Source: CAXQUZ01 sp942491145 (GTDB lineage: Bacteria > Myxococcota_A > UBA796 > UBA2385). From it: a DNA stretch of 64,000 nucleotides. Positions 33,112 through 42,281 of this stretch are shown here, piece by piece. The notes beneath the pieces are model-generated. The model saw only the letters and a list, made by a program, of their open reading frames with translations. It was not told the DNA's origin and searched no databases. The stretch covers positions 132,302 to 196,301 of the forward strand of contig CALOBC010000049.1 of assembly GCA_942491145.1 (NCBI GenBank), in the 5' to 3' direction. The stretch's first letter is position 1, and the number at the start of each line of letters is the position of its first letter. A program made the position numbers and the translations under genes.

Positions 33112-33389
33112 CCGGAACTCCTGGGACAGCGGCCCAGCGAGTGTGCACGCGCCAGCCGGAACGGCAAGCCCCCCACCGCACATGCGGGGGCCGAACAAAT
33201 GGGGACAAGCCGACGGAAAACCCGCCCAGGCTTGCGCGCACCGAACCACGGGGGCATTGTGGTCTCGCCAGCGTCAGACCCCGGGATCCACCCGTCCGTC
33301 TGGTCCACGCCTCTACGCACTGGGTCGCCACTCTCGCGACCAACCACACCACCCGACCGTCTGTGCCGCGGTGTGGAATGGGAGTCCCC

Positions 33390-33938
33390 GTGACGACAGA
33401 ACATCCCCAGCACAAGCTGGCCCAAGATCTGGGCGCCGGCGCCAGCATCGCCGTGGTGGTCGCCGGCCTGCTCTTTGCGTGCGCCCCCGATGGCGCGAAG
33501 TCCACGTCCCCCGACATCAACATCCAACAGTACGGGGTTCCCGCGACCTGGACCCCCGACGGCTGGACCGACGAAGGCGGCGGCACCGGCGGCAGCCAAG
33601 CCGCTGCAATGAGCGGCAAGTGGCAGGGAACGTGCCTGATTGAGTCGTACGGCTATGTCTTCGAGATGGACCTGGCCATCGAAGAAGTCGAAGGCATCCT
33701 CAGTGGAGACGGCTCCGCCACCCTCAACTACTACGGCACCACCTACTACATGCCGGGCGAGCTCGACGGCACCTCTGACGGGGAGCAAGCCGACTTCACC
33801 CTGAACGCCGACTTGTACGGCTCGATCTACCCCATCGAGATGTGGGGACAGGTCGACGGCGACGGGTTCACGGGCCAGTGCAACTTCGCGTACGGCGCGG
33901 AAGGTGTGATCACTCTCACCCGCACCGACGGCGGGTAG
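33390..33938 (+). CDS. Lipoprotein of unknown function
   Basis: GTG 33390 is preceded by GGGAG; ATG 33378 overlaps that site. The 182-residue product has a long charged N-region and a lipobox (VVVAGLLFAC), then a Pro/Gly linker. The rest is a compact beta-rich domain with alternating Gly and aromatic residues (GKWQGTCLIESYGYVFEMDL, GSATLNYYGTTYYMPGELDG, GFTGQCNFAYGAEGVITL), like a small beta-sandwich or lipocalin-like fold. Two Cys may pair. It is convergent with the radical SAM gene downstream. Confidence 0.7.
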   Translation: MTTEHPQHKLAQDLGAGASIAVVVAGLLFACAPDGAKSTSPDINIQQYGVPATWTPDGWTDEGGGTGGSQAAAMSGKWQGTCLIESYGYVFEMDLAIEEVEGILSGDGSATLNYYGTTYYMPGELDGTSDGEQADFTLNADLYGSIYPIEMWGQVDGDGFTGQCNFAYGAEGVITLTRTDGG

Positions 33939-33956
33939 GCGAAGACAACCCCACGG

Positions 33957-35180
33957 TCAGCGCGCGGATGCGGCCATCTCCGGCACGATGGGCACGTCGT
34001 CGTGCCGGGCCCAAGCTGCGGCACCGTCCCAGTCCGCCGGCGGGCGGGTGCGGGGCGTGAGGCTCAGGCGGGTGGTCTCGAAGAAGCCCCGCATCGTGCG
34101 GAACATGCTGCTGGTGTCGATCCAACAGGCCCGCATGCAGCCCTCGCACGTGCCGGCTTCCATCAGCCGCTTGCGCTCGTACACCGCCGAGTGGAAGTAA
34201 TCCTCAAAGTCGGGATCGAGGAAGCTCTTGTGTTGGTGGACCGTGCGGTGGCAGATCGTGAACTGCCCATTGGGCGCCACGGAGAAGTAGAGCTTGCCGG
34301 CGTCACAGCCCTCGGCCGGAAAGCGCCCGAACTTCAGGTAGTCCCGGCTCGCTTCCAGGTAGGGGGTCGAGTTGAGAATGGGCCAGCCATCGGCCTTCAT
34401 CTGGACCAGCGCATCGTAGGCACGGTCCACGCGGGCGCGCACTTCGTCGACAGAGTCGGCCTTGTAGACCCCCATCTCGGGGCGGTAGCGGATGAACCGT
34501 CCCTCCCAGTTGCCCACGCCTTCCTTTTGGTCCGCCAACAACTCAACAGGCAGGAAGCTGATGGCAAACCCAATCTCACGGGCGAACCGAACCATGTCCG
34601 GCAGCTCTTCGAGGTTGAGGTTGCTCACGACGCAATTGATGGTCGGCATCGAGCCCGCCACCCCGTGCAGCCGCCCCGCGATGTGGGTCATCGTGCGGAC
34701 CGCTTCGTTCCAGGCGCCGTCGACTTCGCAGACATAGTCAAACCTGCGGGGGTAGAGGCTGTCCAACGAGATGGAGAAGTTCTTCACACCCACGTCAATG
34801 CAAGCATCCACGCGGTCCAGATAGCGCGGCCCCTCGACCACGTTTCGGCCGTTGCCCGCGCCAATGCCATTCGTCAGGATGCGTAGATTGAGCCCCTCAT
34901 CGATGAAGGCCTTGGCAGCTTGTTCGAGATGGGCAACCGCGAAGGGCTCGCCCCCACCGATCGAGAGCTGCACCACGCCCAAGCGCCGCATGCGCCCCGC
35001 CATGGCCCGAATCTCGTCCAGACCCAATTCTTCCTTTTCGTTCCCGTACCGCCAGATCCCACACATCTTGCACGTCAGGTTGCACCGATGGGTGATGCCG
35101 AAGTGGGCATACACCGGAACCGAGCGGGTGAGGGCGGCCTGGGCAATGCGCGCATAGTTGCGGGCTGTGAACTTGAGCAT
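33957..35180 (-). CDS. Radical SAM protein with Cys-rich (SPASM-like) C-terminus
   Basis: ATG 35180 gives 407 residues. The cluster motif is ITHRCNLTCKMCGIW (C-x3-C-x2-C) near residue 35, followed by GGGEPF and a TNGI strand (ILTNGIGAG). The C-terminal part carries several Cys: EGCDAGKLYFSVAPNGQFTICHR and GTCEGCMRACW, the usual disposition of SPASM or twitch auxiliary cluster ligands. Proteins of this class modify peptides, proteins or lipids. No small precursor gene is seen beside it. It stands alone, with a 295-base upstream gap. Confidence 0.87.
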   Translation of the reverse strand: MLKFTARNYARIAQAALTRSVPVYAHFGITHRCNLTCKMCGIWRYGNEKEELGLDEIRAMAGRMRRLGVVQLSIGGGEPFAVAHLEQAAKAFIDEGLNLRILTNGIGAGNGRNVVEGPRYLDRVDACIDVGVKNFSISLDSLYPRRFDYVCEVDGAWNEAVRTMTHIAGRLHGVAGSMPTINCVVSNLNLEELPDMVRFAREIGFAISFLPVELLADQKEGVGNWEGRFIRYRPEMGVYKADSVDEVRARVDRAYDALVQMKADGWPILNSTPYLEASRDYLKFGRFPAEGCDAGKLYFSVAPNGQFTICHRTVHQHKSFLDPDFEDYFHSAVYERKRLMEAGTCEGCMRACWIDTSSMFRTMRGFFETTRLSLTPRTRPPADWDGAAAWARHDDVPIVPEMAASAR

Positions 35181-35475
35181 GGGCACCGACCTCTTCCGAG
35201 AATGACAGACGCCCTGCAACAGCGGGATCGCCACTGTTCGGATGGGCTCCGACCCTCGCACTATAGCCCCCTGCTGTCCACATGCTCGCCTGTTTGCAGG
35301 TCTCGCTCCGGCCGCCACCCACACCCCCAACACCTCCGCGCGCCCACCTGCGCTACACTCAGAGGCCCTCGCACCGTCGCCTCACCCCCCACATGCCCGC
35401 TGACAACCGGTTCTCAACGGCCGTCAGCGAGGGTGTCGGCCCGGTGGACCGACCACCGGGGTGGCGGAGGACCCA

Positions 35476-37086
35476 ATGCGGAATCTAGACCAGCCAGCAC
35501 CGCCCGTCCCACCGGATGTGCGCACCGAGTCCGTGGCGTGGCAGGCCCTGCTTGAGGGGGTTCTCGATCACCACTCCGACTTGATCTGTCGCTTGGGACC
35601 GAACGCCATCGTGGAGTACGCCAACGCGGCTTGGTGCCGATTCTACAACCTTGACCGGGCCACCGTGGTGGGCACACCCTTTGTGGACCTGTTGCCACCA
35701 GAGCGCCAGCGCCAAGCGCGGGACCTGTTCCTGCAAGTCGCCACACTCGGCCAGCCGTTGCGCCGAACGTGCACGAGCGTCGATGCACGGGGTCAGCGCC
35801 GTCGCTTGGCGTGGACCATCCAGCCTTGTCGGGATCCCAGCACGGGGGAGGTGGTGTCGGTGCAGTGCATGGGACGGGACCTGGAGCCCGAGAGCCCCCA
35901 CCCCTGGCTGCACCAGCGTGTCGCACAAGGGACGCCCACCACCTGGCTCTGGGACCTGACGACCGACCAGCTCCAACCCGGTCGCGCGGCACCCGGGTCC
36001 CCCGAAGACGCCACCACGGTCCGAACCCCCGCCGACCTCCTCGCCCTGGTCCGGCCGGAAGACCGTGCGCGCTTGGTGTCTCTGTTCGATGCCCTCCGCC
36101 AAGGCATCAGCGACAATGGCTCAATCATCGGCATTCTCAACCAAGCCCAGCCTCGCTTTGCCCAAGTCTTTGGCCACGTGCTCCCCACGCCAGGGGGACA
36201 ACATTGCGCCGTGCTGGGGCTGATCCCCACCGCACCGCCCCCCGAGTCCCCCCTGTCCTCGACCACCGACCTCAACACCGTGCTGCACGACAGCCAAGCC
36301 AAGTTGCTCGAGGCGGCGGGCCCCGACCACACCCTCACCACCCAGCTCCACCCCGCGCTCGCCCCCGTGAACGCACCGGCCGACGCCGTGCGTGCTCTCA
36401 CCTGCAGCTTGGTTGCCCTCGCCCGCAAGGCCCACGGTCCGTTCGGCGGCAGAATCCAGCTCACCACCGGCAACCCCGCGCTCGACCCCAATGTGGTGTG
36501 GCTCGCGCGCGGCTTGGGGGGAGGCCCGTCCACCGGGGTGCAGGTGGCGATGCCCGGCCGGCCCCACGCGCAGGGCATCGACACGATGGCGGGCATGGAC
36601 ACGGTGGTGGAGCTGGTCCAGGCGCTTGGCGGTGACCTCACGCTGGGCACCGACACGCCGGTGACGCTGACGGTGCGCCTCCCAACGGCGCCCCGAACCC
36701 CGGAAGCCCCGACCACCCCGCAACCACACCAAGTGCTCGTGGTGGACGACGATCCCATCATCCGCCGACTGACGGGACGGGTGCTGAAGCGCGAGGGACA
36801 CCACCCCCACATCCACAGCACCGCCGAGCAAGGCCTGCGGGCATTCATCGCAGATCCCGCCGCGTGGAGCTGCGCCATCATCGACCTGAGCCTGCCCGGG
36901 ACGTCGGGGGCCACCCTGATTGAAGCGCTGCGGCGCCTGCATCCCACCCTGCCGGTGGTCGTCATGAGCGGCTTTGCCGACATGCCAGCGGGCTTGGCCC
37001 AGCCCGGCCTGCCCACGCGCTTTCTGTCCAAGCCCTTTCGCCCTGATGAGCTGATGCAGGCCATGGCCAGCGTGCTCGAGGGCTGA
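35476..37086 (+). CDS. PAS / degenerate histidine-kinase / receiver hybrid protein
   Basis: ATG 35476 has GGAGG five bases upstream. The 536-residue product has a PAS domain (residues about 20-130: DHHSDLICRLGPNAIVEYANAAW, GTPFVDLLPPER) and a second PAS-like segment (about 140-260). A region in the place of a kinase core (about 275-430) follows, and then a complete receiver (about 435-536: LVVDDDPIIRR, phospho-Asp in CAIIDLSLPGTSG, VVMSGF, LSKPFRPDE). In the kinase-like part the H-box His-Glu/Asp-x-x-x-Pro is missing, and the N box reads ALTCSLVALARKA, without the Mg-binding Asn. So the ATPase is probably dead and the protein a sensor and phosphoryl acceptor. Confidence 0.8.
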   Translation: MRNLDQPAPPVPPDVRTESVAWQALLEGVLDHHSDLICRLGPNAIVEYANAAWCRFYNLDRATVVGTPFVDLLPPERQRQARDLFLQVATLGQPLRRTCTSVDARGQRRRLAWTIQPCRDPSTGEVVSVQCMGRDLEPESPHPWLHQRVAQGTPTTWLWDLTTDQLQPGRAAPGSPEDATTVRTPADLLALVRPEDRARLVSLFDALRQGISDNGSIIGILNQAQPRFAQVFGHVLPTPGGQHCAVLGLIPTAPPPESPLSSTTDLNTVLHDSQAKLLEAAGPDHTLTTQLHPALAPVNAPADAVRALTCSLVALARKAHGPFGGRIQLTTGNPALDPNVVWLARGLGGGPSTGVQVAMPGRPHAQGIDTMAGMDTVVELVQALGGDLTLGTDTPVTLTVRLPTAPRTPEAPTTPQPHQVLVVDDDPIIRRLTGRVLKREGHHPHIHSTAEQGLRAFIADPAAWSCAIIDLSLPGTSGATLIEALRRLHPTLPVVVMSGFADMPAGLAQPGLPTRFLSKPFRPDELMQAMASVLEG

Positions 37087-37090
37087 AGGA

Positions 37091-37129
37091 GCACACCCCC
37101 GAGCGGTCCGAAGACCACCGGGGGTGTGC
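37091..37129. terminator. Strong hairpin between convergent genes
   Basis: GCACACCCCCG (37091-37101) pairs exactly with CGGGGGTGTGC (37119-37129); inner GGT and ACC can extend the stem. It starts seven bases after the stop of the PAS/receiver gene and faces the lipoprotein gene ending at 37185. No T-run. Confidence 0.5.
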
Positions 37130-37184
37130 CGCACCGCAGCGGGGTGCGAGGGCCGCGGGAAGCAGGCCCCGCACGCACTACTTA

Positions 37185-37928
37185 CTAGTAGAGGTAGTTG
37201 TACGAGAGGTTCAAGTAGTAGGCTTCGTAGGAGCCGTAGGTGCCCTGATAGAGGACCAGCTGCCAGCCCCAGTCGCCGTAGGTGGGCGAGGTGTCGTCGT
37301 AAGCGATGCCGTTCCAGTCACCATAGGTGTCCTGGTACATCAGCACGCCGTAGTAGCCGTACCACTCGTCAGCGTGGCCCAGGGTCCAGTAGAAGTCGCC
37401 GAAGCCACAGGTCTCGAAGCCATCGGCCGCACCGGTCTCGTAGATGGACATGTCGAGCGCGTAGGAGCAGTCGGCACAACCCATGGGGTTGGAGCCCGAC
37501 ACACCGTAGCCCTCGGTCTCGACATTATCGAGGCAGGCCCAGCCTTCGGCGCCCGCACCGTCGGTGAGGTAGACACCGTTGTACCCGAAGCCTCCGGCTT
37601 CGATGTCGGCGTCGGCATCAGCGTCGGCGTCCGCATCGGCGTCGGCGTCCGCATCGGCATCGGCATCGGCATCGGCATCGGCGTCCGCATCGGCGTCCGC
37701 GTCCGCGTCGGCGTCCGCATCGGCATCAGCATCGGCATCAGCGTCCGCATCGGCATCGGCGTCCGCGTCGGCGTCCGCATCAGCGTCGGCATCCGTGTCG
37801 GAGTCCGCATCAGCGTCAGCGTCGGCGTCGGCCTCGGCGTCTTCGAGGGCCTTGGCAAGCTCGTCTTCGCAGCCGGTGCTCAGTGCAAGGGTAAAGCCAA
37901 GCAGGGCAAGGGTCTTCCAGTTCGACAT
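37185..37928 (-). CDS. Lipoprotein with long (Asp-Ala)n repeat
   Basis: ATG 37928 is chosen (GGAG upstream; an ATG nine bases earlier overlaps it). The 247-residue product has a signal with lipobox ALSTGC. An acidic stretch of about 85 residues follows, almost only alternating Asp and Ala. A C-terminal domain of about 120 residues is rich in Tyr, Gly and Trp (GFGYNGVYLTDGAGAEGWACL, MGCADCSYALD, DEWYGYYGVLMYQDTYGDW). Four Cys in that domain may form disulphides. The repeat would be an extended, highly charged tether at the cell surface. No family is recognised for the C-terminal domain. Confidence 0.78.
   Translation of the reverse strand: MSNWKTLALLGFTLALSTGCEDELAKALEDAEADADADADADSDTDADADADADADADADADADADADADADADADADADADADADADADADADADADADADADADADIEAGGFGYNGVYLTDGAGAEGWACLDNVETEGYGVSGSNPMGCADCSYALDMSIYETGAADGFETCGFGDFYWTLGHADEWYGYYGVLMYQDTYGDWNGIAYDDTSPTYGDWGWQLVLYQGTYGSYEAYYLNLSYNYLY
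37604..37845. repeat. Hexanucleotide tandem array coding the (Asp-Ala)n tether
   Basis: About 40 units of the form GCGTCC, GCATCG and GCGTCG (plus strand) repeat head to tail. The six-base period keeps the frame. The mix of synonymous codons shows that the array is old enough to have diverged or is under protein-level selection, although length change by slippage remains likely. Confidence 0.9.
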
Positions 37929-38169
37929 GGTGGTCATCTCCAAAAAAATCGTTGACCGACGCGCAGGGGCCGGGGCGCCAATGCGCACCAAGCCAGCGGA
38001 GAAGCCAAGTCGCCCTCCATCCCAACGCAGCCGGCGCCCACCCTATCCGACCCACGGTCCACCCGAAACCAAAAAGGCCGCAATACAAGGACCCAGGCAC
38101 CACCGCAGCCCCGCACCTGCTTCACCCGCGCGGCGGTGCCCAAGTCCCCCCAAGCTCCGGACCCAGACC

Positions 38170-38535
38170 GTGGAATCCAGCATCATCATTGGCGTGCTGA
38201 TCGCCATCTTCATCCTCTACAAGCTCAAGGGAATGCACCGCAGTCCCGCCGAGCTTGACGCGATCGCAGCGGCCCTGGCCGACGGCGCCATCCTTGTCGA
38301 TGTCCGGTCGCCCACCGAGTTTGCCCAAGGGCATCTTGCCGGCGCACGGAACATTTCCCACGGCGCCATCGTGTCTGCACAGGCGGAGCTGGCCGCGGAG
38401 AGCTCCAGTGTGGTCCTGTATTGTGCGAGTGGCACCCGCAGCGCCATGGCCGCACGCCAGCTCCGAAGCGCCGGCGGGCTGCAGGTTCTTGATCTCGGTC
38501 CCATGTCCAACGGTGCCAAGCTGGGGTCCCGCTGA
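38170..38535 (+). CDS. Membrane-anchored rhodanese-domain protein
   Basis: GTG 38170 is the only start that gives a full N-terminal membrane anchor (SSIIIGVLIAIFILYKL); its ribosome site is weak. The 121-residue product has a single rhodanese domain with VDVRSPTEFAQGHLAGARNIS and the active-site loop VLYCASGTRSAMAA containing the persulfide Cys. The domain would face the cytosol or periplasm depending on insertion. Sulfur transfer is the family function; the acceptor is unknown. Confidence 0.82.
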   Translation: MESSIIIGVLIAIFILYKLKGMHRSPAELDAIAAALADGAILVDVRSPTEFAQGHLAGARNISHGAIVSAQAELAAESSSVVLYCASGTRSAMAARQLRSAGGLQVLDLGPMSNGAKLGSR

Positions 38536-38727
38536 CTGCGCCTGCGCACCCCCAAGACACCATTACCAGAGCCCACCGCTCTCGGCTGAGCCCCGATCTC
38601 CTGCGCTTCAGCAGCTCCGCACCGCAATCCATGGTGCGACTCCCCAAGCGCTGGGGCAAACTCCCAAACCGCCGAGACACGTCCGGGAGCCCGACCGCGC
38701 CGGGCCCCACCACAGGAGAAGAAGTCC

Positions 38728-40251
38728 ATGGTCACCGAAGCACTGCCACTGTCCCCAAGTCCGCGCACCAGCCACCACCTCAGCGCCCTGCGCATCGCAC
38801 TGCTCGCGGCCATCGGGGTCGCCCCTGCGTGCACCGGCAACAAGGACTCGGGCGGAGAGGGTGTTGAAGTGGGCGGCGGCGTCGGCGGGGAAGGAACCGG
38901 CGGGGACGGCGGCAGCGATGGCGGCGGCGATGGTGGTGGAGACGGCGGCGGGGACGGCACCGTGGGCGACGCATGTGTCTCTCCCGAGGCGATCCTCGAC
39001 GGAGAGGGGACCAACACGGGGTACGTGCGCTGCGCCGATGGCAGCGTGGACCGCATGTCGGCCGAGCCCACGACCGCGGCCTCGCTGGCTGGCGAGTGCG
39101 AAGGCACCGAGGACTACCTGGGCTGCGAGACCAACGCTGACTGCACCGACGCAGCCTACGGTACGTGTATGCACTATCCCGACGACTGGGGCGCCGGCAC
39201 CTCCTGCGGGTGCGTCTACTCCTGCGCATCAGACTCGGACTGCGACACCAACGAGATCTGCCTCACACCGGGCATTGTCACCGGCAATGACTGGGCCACC
39301 TGCGTGCCGGCGACGTGCAAGACCAACGACGACTGCGACTCGGGCGAGTGCGGCATCTCGTCCTACAATGATGGCTGCGGCTACCAGCTCACGGCGACGT
39401 GCCGAGATCCGGCGCTGGACGCATGTCGCGTGGACGACGAGTGTGTCGACCAGTGCGGCGTGTCCTACGCCAGCCCCAACTGGGAGTGCGTGACGATGGA
39501 CTGTGCGATCGGCCGCCCGATGGTCGACCCCACCTCCGGCCAGGCCCAGACCGCACCCGCCATCCAGCGCGGGGACTGGCAAGCGGCGATCCCGACGATG
39601 GCACTGCCCGAGAGCCCCGATGCACGGGCGTTCTTCGCGGCCCACTGGACGGCGGTGGCCCGCATGGAGCACGCCTCCATCGCCAGCTTCGCTCGGTTCA
39701 GCCTGGAGCTGATGGCCCTCGGCGCGCCCCCCGAGCTGCTGATGGCCAGCCAGAAGGCCGCAGCCGACGAGATCCGCCACGCCCAGATCACCTTCGCCAT
39801 CGCCACCGCCGCGGCGGGCACCCCCGTGGGCCCGGGTCCCTTGTCCATGGGCCAAAGCGCACCGGCGACAAACCGCGAAGATGCCGTGGTGGCGCTCATT
39901 CGTGAGGCGTGTGTGGGCGAGACTGTCGGGGTGGCAGAGGCCCGCGCGGCCGCCGAAGACTGCACCGAGCCCACGATGCGGGCCGCCCTGCTCCAGATTG
40001 TCGACGACGAGCAGCAGCACGCGGTGCTGGCATGGCGCACGCTGCGCTGGTTGCTGGACGGCGCCGACGACGCGCTGCGCACCCACGCCCGGTTGGTCTT
40101 TGAAGAGGCCATCGCTGCGGTGCTCTCCGTGCAAGACAACGACGGACCGGACCTCGCCGCTTGGGGCATCCCGAGCGCCCACGCCCGCCGCCAGACCCGG
40201 GAACAGGCAGTGATGCTCGCCGTCCGCCCCGCGATGGAGGCGGTCCTGTGA
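38728..40251 (+). CDS. Lipoprotein with Cys-rich region and ferritin-like di-iron domain (copy 1)
   Basis: ATG 38728 follows AGGAGA. The 507-residue product has a long signal ending at lipobox VAPAC, a Gly/Asp linker of about 45 residues and a Cys-rich region (about 80-260) with some 20 Cys. The C-terminal helical domain (about 295-507) has the ligand set of ferritin-like carboxylate proteins: RMEHASIASF, ADEIRHAQ, ACVGETVG and DDEQQHAVLAW (E, E-x2-H, E, E-x2-H). The di-iron site looks complete. It is probably outer-membrane anchored. No redox partner is adjacent. It overlaps a paralogue by four bases. Confidence 0.85.
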   Translation: MVTEALPLSPSPRTSHHLSALRIALLAAIGVAPACTGNKDSGGEGVEVGGGVGGEGTGGDGGSDGGGDGGGDGGGDGTVGDACVSPEAILDGEGTNTGYVRCADGSVDRMSAEPTTAASLAGECEGTEDYLGCETNADCTDAAYGTCMHYPDDWGAGTSCGCVYSCASDSDCDTNEICLTPGIVTGNDWATCVPATCKTNDDCDSGECGISSYNDGCGYQLTATCRDPALDACRVDDECVDQCGVSYASPNWECVTMDCAIGRPMVDPTSGQAQTAPAIQRGDWQAAIPTMALPESPDARAFFAAHWTAVARMEHASIASFARFSLELMALGAPPELLMASQKAAADEIRHAQITFAIATAAAGTPVGPGPLSMGQSAPATNREDAVVALIREACVGETVGVAEARAAAEDCTEPTMRAALLQIVDDEQQHAVLAWRTLRWLLDGADDALRTHARLVFEEAIAAVLSVQDNDGPDLAAWGIPSAHARRQTREQAVMLAVRPAMEAVL

Positions 40252-41735
40252 TTGGCGGTCTGCACGGCGACTTGAGGGTGCTGCGGCTGTCCTTGCTCAG
40301 CGCCATGGCGGCAATTCCCGCCTGCTCGACCACCAAAGACACCGGCACCGCCCAAGGCGACGGGGTCGGCGGCGGCGTGGGCGGCGATGGCAGCGGGGGG
40401 GACGGCAGCGATGGTGGTGATGGGACCGACGGCGGCGACGGCGGGGAGACCTCCAGCTGCACCGATCCCACGCCCATTGTCAACGATGCCGGCGCCACCA
40501 CCGGGTATGTGCGGTGCGCCGACGGGGCCATCAACCGCACCAGCGCCGAGCCGGCGTCCACCGTCATCGGGCTGTCCACCTGTGAAGGCACCGAAGCCAG
40601 CCGGTCTTGCGAGACCGACGCCGACTGCACCGATGGCGCCCATGCCCTGTGTGCGCACCATCCCGACGAGTTTGGGGGGGGCACGTCCTGCGGCTGTGTC
40701 TACGCCTGTGCGACCGACGCCGACTGTGCCACCGGCGAGATCTGCCTCACCCCGGACATCGTCGACGCCAACCCCTGGGCGACCTGCATCCCGGCAGAGT
40801 GCACCGTGGACGCGGACTGTGGCACCGACGAGTGCGGCGTCTCCCGCTACCACGACGGCTGCAGCGTCCGAGTGACCGCCACCTGTCGGGAGCCCGCCGA
40901 CGACGCTTGCCGAGTGAACTCCGAGTGCACGGATCAGTGCGGGGTCGACTGGGGCGAGACCGACTGGGACTGCTTGGTCGCATCGTGCGACATTGGGCGG
41001 CCCTACGTCGATGTCGAGACCGGGAAACACCGCACCGCACCGGCGGTTGGCCGGCAGGACTGGCGAGACGCACCAGTGGCGCTGGCCCTTCCCGAGAACA
41101 CTGACTCACGGGCCATTCTCGCTCGACGCTGGGCCAGCATCGCCCGCATGGAGCACGCGTCGGTGGCCAGCTTCGCCCGGTTCACCTTGGAGCTGATGGC
41201 CATGGGTGCTCCACCGGAGCTGCTGCTGGCCTCCCAACAGGCCGCCATGGACGAGGTGGCCCACGCCCGCGCCATCTTCACCCTGGCCAGCGCGGCGGCC
41301 GGCCAGCCCATCGGCCCCGGTCCCATGGACCTGGGCACCACCCCGCCCGCGACCGACCGCCGAGCCGTGATGACCGCGCTCATCCGCGAGGCTTGTGTGG
41401 GCGAGACCATCGGCGTGGCCGAGGCACAAGCGGCCGTGCGGTGCTGCGTCGACCCCCACCTGCGGGCGACCCTCCAGACCATCGCCGACGACGAAGCCCG
41501 CCACGCGGCGCTTGCCTGGCGCACCCTCGGGTGGTTGCTGGCCGAGGGGGATTTGGCGCTGCGACGAGAGGCCCAGGACATCCTGGAACAGGCCATTGCC
41601 GAGATCCTCATCGTCCCCGAGGAGCCCGGGCCAGACCTCGCGCCGTGGGGGGTGCTCAGCAGTGCCGCCCGCCGCACCGTCCGCGAACACGCCGTGATGA
41701 TGGTGGTTCGTCCCTGCATGGGCGCGCTGGCATAG
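40248..41735 (+). CDS. Lipoprotein with Cys-rich region and ferritin-like di-iron domain (copy 2)
   Basis: GTG 40248 overlaps the stop of copy 1 (GTGA). The 495-residue product repeats the whole design of its neighbour: lipobox IPAC, Gly/Asp linker, Cys-rich region with parallel Cys positions (GYVRCADG, SCGCVYAC, DACRVNSECTDQC) and the ferritin-like domain with RMEHASVASF, MDEVAHAR, ACVGETIG and DDEARHAALAW. All six metal ligands are kept in both copies. The two clearly come from tandem duplication, and the divergence is moderate, so both are probably functional. A heteromeric complex is possible. Confidence 0.85.
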   Translation: MIGGLHGDLRVLRLSLLSAMAAIPACSTTKDTGTAQGDGVGGGVGGDGSGGDGSDGGDGTDGGDGGETSSCTDPTPIVNDAGATTGYVRCADGAINRTSAEPASTVIGLSTCEGTEASRSCETDADCTDGAHALCAHHPDEFGGGTSCGCVYACATDADCATGEICLTPDIVDANPWATCIPAECTVDADCGTDECGVSRYHDGCSVRVTATCREPADDACRVNSECTDQCGVDWGETDWDCLVASCDIGRPYVDVETGKHRTAPAVGRQDWRDAPVALALPENTDSRAILARRWASIARMEHASVASFARFTLELMAMGAPPELLLASQQAAMDEVAHARAIFTLASAAAGQPIGPGPMDLGTTPPATDRRAVMTALIREACVGETIGVAEAQAAVRCCVDPHLRATLQTIADDEARHAALAWRTLGWLLAEGDLALRREAQDILEQAIAEILIVPEEPGPDLAPWGVLSSAARRTVREHAVMMVVRPCMGALA

Positions 41736-41823
41736 TCCTGTGCCTCGCCCCCATCGGCGGGTGGGTGCACGCGTCCCACCCGCCATGTTCCAAGGTGAAC
41801 CCTCTCCGCTTCCAGGCGCCCTC

Positions 41824-42270
41824 ATGCCCACGGTCTTGTGCACCCTGCCGGTCCCTGTGCCCCCTGAGGCCGTGTGGTCCGTGCTGTGCGACACCGCCCA
41901 CTGGTCCCGGTGGAACCCCGCCCAGCCTTACTTCAGGGGCCCCGCCACCGTCGGTGCCCCCATCCAGATCGCGGTGAAGCTGGGCCCGCTGACGGTGCCG
42001 TTTCCTGCCCGGGTGCAGCACGCCAGCATCGCTGCGGGCCTGTGGTGGACCGGGGGCACACGGCTGCTGTTTCACGCCGTCCACGGCATCACGGTCAAGG
42101 CGACGGCCGAGGGTAGCGTCATCGTGCAAGAAGAGCGCTTCAGCGGCCCTTTGGCTTGGCTGCTCTGGCCGGTGATGAAGACGATGCTCCACGCCGCCTA
42201 CGCTGCGGCCAACGCGGGCCTCGCGGCGGCGGCCGTTCAACAACACAAAAACACAACTCAACAGCTCTGA
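41824..42270 (+). CDS. SRPBCC-fold (polyketide-cyclase-like) protein
   Basis: ATG 41824 is chosen; an in-frame ATG at 41785 adds 13 weak residues. The 148-residue product has the SRPBCC layout: VPVPPEAVWSVLCDTAHWSRWNP at the N-terminus, the central strands IQIAVKLGPLTVPFPARV and the long final helix VMKTMLHAAYAAANAGL. No signal peptide, so cytosolic. Members bind hydrophobic ligands. It is the first of three START/SRPBCC proteins within 4.2 kb. Confidence 0.75.
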   Translation: MPTVLCTLPVPVPPEAVWSVLCDTAHWSRWNPAQPYFRGPATVGAPIQIAVKLGPLTVPFPARVQHASIAAGLWWTGGTRLLFHAVHGITVKATAEGSVIVQEERFSGPLAWLLWPVMKTMLHAAYAAANAGLAAAAVQQHKNTTQQL

Positions 42271-42281
42271 CGTCGCTGGGC

